Below the pieces are notes generated by a model. The model saw only the letters and a program-made list of their open reading frames with translations, did not search any database and was not told the DNA's origin. A program made the position numbers and the translations under genes. From assembly GCA_015999745.1 (NCBI GenBank), contig JAECQP010000019.1, positions 1 to 58,120 of the forward strand: a DNA stretch of 58,120 nt, in the 5' to 3' direction. Positions 56,516 through 58,120 of this stretch are shown piece by piece. Origin of the DNA: Sphingobacteriia bacterium (GTDB lineage Bacteria; Bacteroidota; Bacteroidia; Chitinophagales; Chitinophagaceae). Position 1 is the stretch's first letter; every line of letters starts with the position of its first letter.

Positions 56516-57454
56516 TTATCCATAATCTTCTGTTACACTTGCCCCCAACACATAAATATACGCTACTATCCTCTTAAGGTCAAAATCTGGTGCCAATAAA
56601 GCAAGGGTGGAATAACGGTAATTGAAAAGATACGATGATTGGCGTCCTTTTTTGAAAGGCCCCTCCGATGAAGCATCAATCCCGATGATACCCGCCTGAA
56701 AGGTATTTTCCTTTTTTTGGTTATTTCCATTTCTCATAGAGATATCAAAAACACCCGATAAAGCATTATTGTATTCCGCCGGGAATGCCCCGGTAAAAAA
56801 GCCCGAGTTGGCCAGCATCTGGCTACTCAATGCCGTTAATGTTCCGCCCCCAAATACTTTCAGGTCGCCGAAATGATTGGGGCTGGGAATTTCAACACCC
56901 TCCATTTTCCATTGCACAAATTTGGGTGCATTCCCTCTTATGATGATTCCGTTTTCCTCCGTATTACTTGCAACACCGGCAAATGAGGAAGCCAGCCTGG
57001 CCGGATCATCAAAGCCACCGGCGTAGCGTTTGGCCTGTTCAACCCCAAGCACCCTGGCACTTACCGTGGCCATTGAATGAGGCGGCTGATCTTTGTTTAT
57101 ACGAGACCGGACAACAACCTCACTTAATCTGGCTGCCTTCTGTTCAAGCCCGATCAGCACGAACGTTTCTTTTGCAGAACTTACAACCACATCACGAATG
57201 AACGAAGGTTCATAGCCTGTACCTGTGGCCTGAAGATTGTATCTTCCAACGGAAATATTGACGAAAACAAAGTTACCGGCACTATCCGCAGTAACATTTA
57301 CGGGCTTGCCCTGGGAGAGCAATTCAACCGAAGCAAAACCAACCGGGGTATTTGATACATGATCAACTACCGATCCCCTGATGGTTTGAGTAGGCTGTGC
57401 CTGCAACCTGGCAAGCAACATAACAAAACTGAACAGGATCAAAACTCGTATCAC
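56516..57454 (-). pseudogene. TonB-dependent receptor truncated in the barrel
   Basis: 312 residues. A signal peptide, a CarboxypepD_reg-like domain (about 20-105) and a plug (about 110-215, with GIIIRGNAPKFVQWKMEG) are intact, and barrel strands begin at about 225-290 (EGPFKKGRQSSYLFNYRYS). The frame then runs into about 15 unrelated residues and stops, where a normal receptor has some 400 more. No continuation exists downstream. The frame is also open back to a TTG at 57478, but that codon lies inside the -7 promoter element, so the start is probably GTG 57454, which gives a regular signal peptide. Confidence 0.8.
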
Positions 57455-57475
57455 ATTGAATGGAATTGGAAAGCG

Positions 57476-57506
57476 CAAAAGTCTTTCCTGTTCCGGTCCT
57501 ATACAA
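57476..57506 (-). promoter_or_regulatory. Promoter of the truncated receptor gene
   Basis: TTG, 20 bases, then GACTTTTG on the minus strand, the same geometry as the lipoprotein promoter at 55835-55865. The -7 element departs from consensus at its first base. Confidence 0.55.
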
Positions 57507-57524
57507 TACTGATTTGTCAGTAAT
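57505..57524. promoter_or_regulatory. Palindromic operator, copy 2
   Basis: AATACTGA-N4-TCAGTAAT differs from copy 1 at two bases over 24 aligned positions and lies at the same place relative to its promoter. It directly follows the stop codon of the PAS-LuxR gene. Confidence 0.65.
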
Positions 57525-57525
57525 C

Positions 57526-58120
57526 CTATTCCAGAAGTCCGAATTCAGAAGCAAAAGCAACAGCCTCATGTGAATTGTTGGCGCTTAATTTTTTCAATAA
57601 CCGCTGTCGGTGTGTATTAACCGTATGCACGCTGATAGAAAGCTTGCCCGAAATCTCTTTGCTTAAAAACCCTTCTTTCACCAGTTTTAAAATCTCTACT
57701 TCCCTTTTACTTAGTTCCAGTTCCGGCTTCTGGGGCGTTTCCAGTGATATTAAATTACCTGTTTTGAAGTTTAACAACTGTGGCCTGGTAGGGTTGTCGC
57801 TTTCCTGGTTCGGCGAAACATCTACGATACTGAATAAAAGCCATATTTGTCCGGCCTTGTCTAATTCCAATACCTGATATTGCTCAATGACACGCACGTA
57901 CTTATTCCCGGCATTCAGCATCCGATATTCGTCAATCACTTTATGATTTAGCTTCTCTTCCCTGGAAAATTCAGTAAATATTTTCAGCGTTGCAATGCCA
58001 CTTAATGCAAGCTGGCGTTGCTCTTCAGGATGAATTTTACGCTGAAAAAAATGATGGTTTAAATCTTTATAGTCGGCTGGCATGTAGCCCAGTATTTTCC
58101 CGAAATTGGAAGAGAAATAT
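57526..58120 (-). CDS. PAS-LuxR transcription regulator, 5' partial
   Basis: The frame is open to the window edge; an ATG at 58083 is internal to a PAS-like segment (NFGKILGYMPADY), so the N-terminus lies outside. The visible part has the end of a PAS domain (to about 58083-57800) and a C-terminal LuxR-type helix-turn-helix, LSKREVEILKLVKEGFLSKEI followed by SVHTVNTHRQRLLKKL (shown with a one-residue break from neighbours). It lacks a receiver domain in the visible part. It is directly upstream of the truncated receptor and could be the regulator of the shared palindromes, but this is inference. Confidence 0.85.
   Translation of the reverse strand, partial: YFSSNFGKILGYMPADYKDLNHHFFQRKIHPEEQRQLALSGIATLKIFTEFSREEKLNHKVIDEYRMLNAGNKYVRVIEQYQVLELDKAGQIWLLFSIVDVSPNQESDNPTRPQLLNFKTGNLISLETPQKPELELSKREVEILKLVKEGFLSKEISGKLSISVHTVNTHRQRLLKKLSANNSHEAVAFASEFGLLE

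Overview
The window looks like chromosome from a member of the Bacteroidota, most likely Chitinophagaceae or a close relative. The signs are promoters of the TTTG / TAnnTTTG type, weak or absent Shine-Dalgarno sequences, B-type succinate dehydrogenase (sdhCAB), DUF4249 and TonB-receptor genes, a bactofilin, and an ECF sigma factor followed by a small membrane-anchored partner. Nothing points to a plasmid or prophage. Most of the window (about 1-51.9 kb) is a core-like mosaic of short operons. From about 52 kb to the end the DNA is visibly richer in A+T and holds outer-membrane transport genes, a decayed insertion sequence and a truncated receptor.

Layout: 1-2 kb, serine hydrolase (cut by the window edge) and alcohol dehydrogenase. 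2.0-2.4 kb, a decayed RhuM-like gene beside a tRNA-Val(TAC) with its promoter and terminator. 2.5-3.5 kb, clpS-aat, two N-degron genes with overlapping stop and start. 3.4-7.0 kb, DUF4294 protein, ccmF and ccmE. 7.2-12.6 kb, a tightly overlapping run: ureohydrolase, membrane protein, unassigned radical SAM enzyme, DMT and TauE transporters, DUF1697 and DUF1801. 12.7-21.4 kb, a histidine kinase and a sigma-54-type response regulator divergent from a MacAB/TolC-like efflux operon, with a candidate sigma-54 promoter and paired activator sites between them. 21.5-23.7 kb, a TonB-like protein and folC. 23.7-27.6 kb, a leftward operon with fbp, a secreted protein, an ABC ATPase, a YfiT-like protein and two NUDIX hydrolases. 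27.7-32.4 kb, aspartate kinase, L,D-transpeptidase and M14 peptidase. 32.5-37.4 kb, an asymmetric YbiT-like ABC-F ATPase, a Tat-exported phosphoesterase, tsaD and a MacB-like permease. 37.6-41.2 kb, sdhCAB. 41.2-46.0 kb, oligopeptidase B, trmN6, a lipoprotein, crcB, ppa, a half-size TauE and a 50-residue membrane protein. 46.2-51.9 kb, NlpC/P60 peptidase, sigma factor and partner, bactofilin, and a large Asp-box propeller protein.

52-58 kb: DUF4249 lipoprotein, TonB-dependent receptor and a small lipoprotein, then an IS982-type remnant bounded by 17-bp inverted repeats, a 94-residue secreted protein, a truncated TonB receptor, and a PAS-LuxR regulator that runs off the window. The small lipoprotein and the truncated receptor share a near-identical palindrome placed exactly at the -33 element of each promoter, so they probably answer to one regulator.

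The observations most worth checking are the ABC-F protein in which one composite ATP site has lost all its motifs while the other is intact, the shared palindromic operator, the sigma-54-type efflux control region, the radical SAM enzyme with extra cysteines, the CXXXY-type CcmE, and the two gene or IS fossils.
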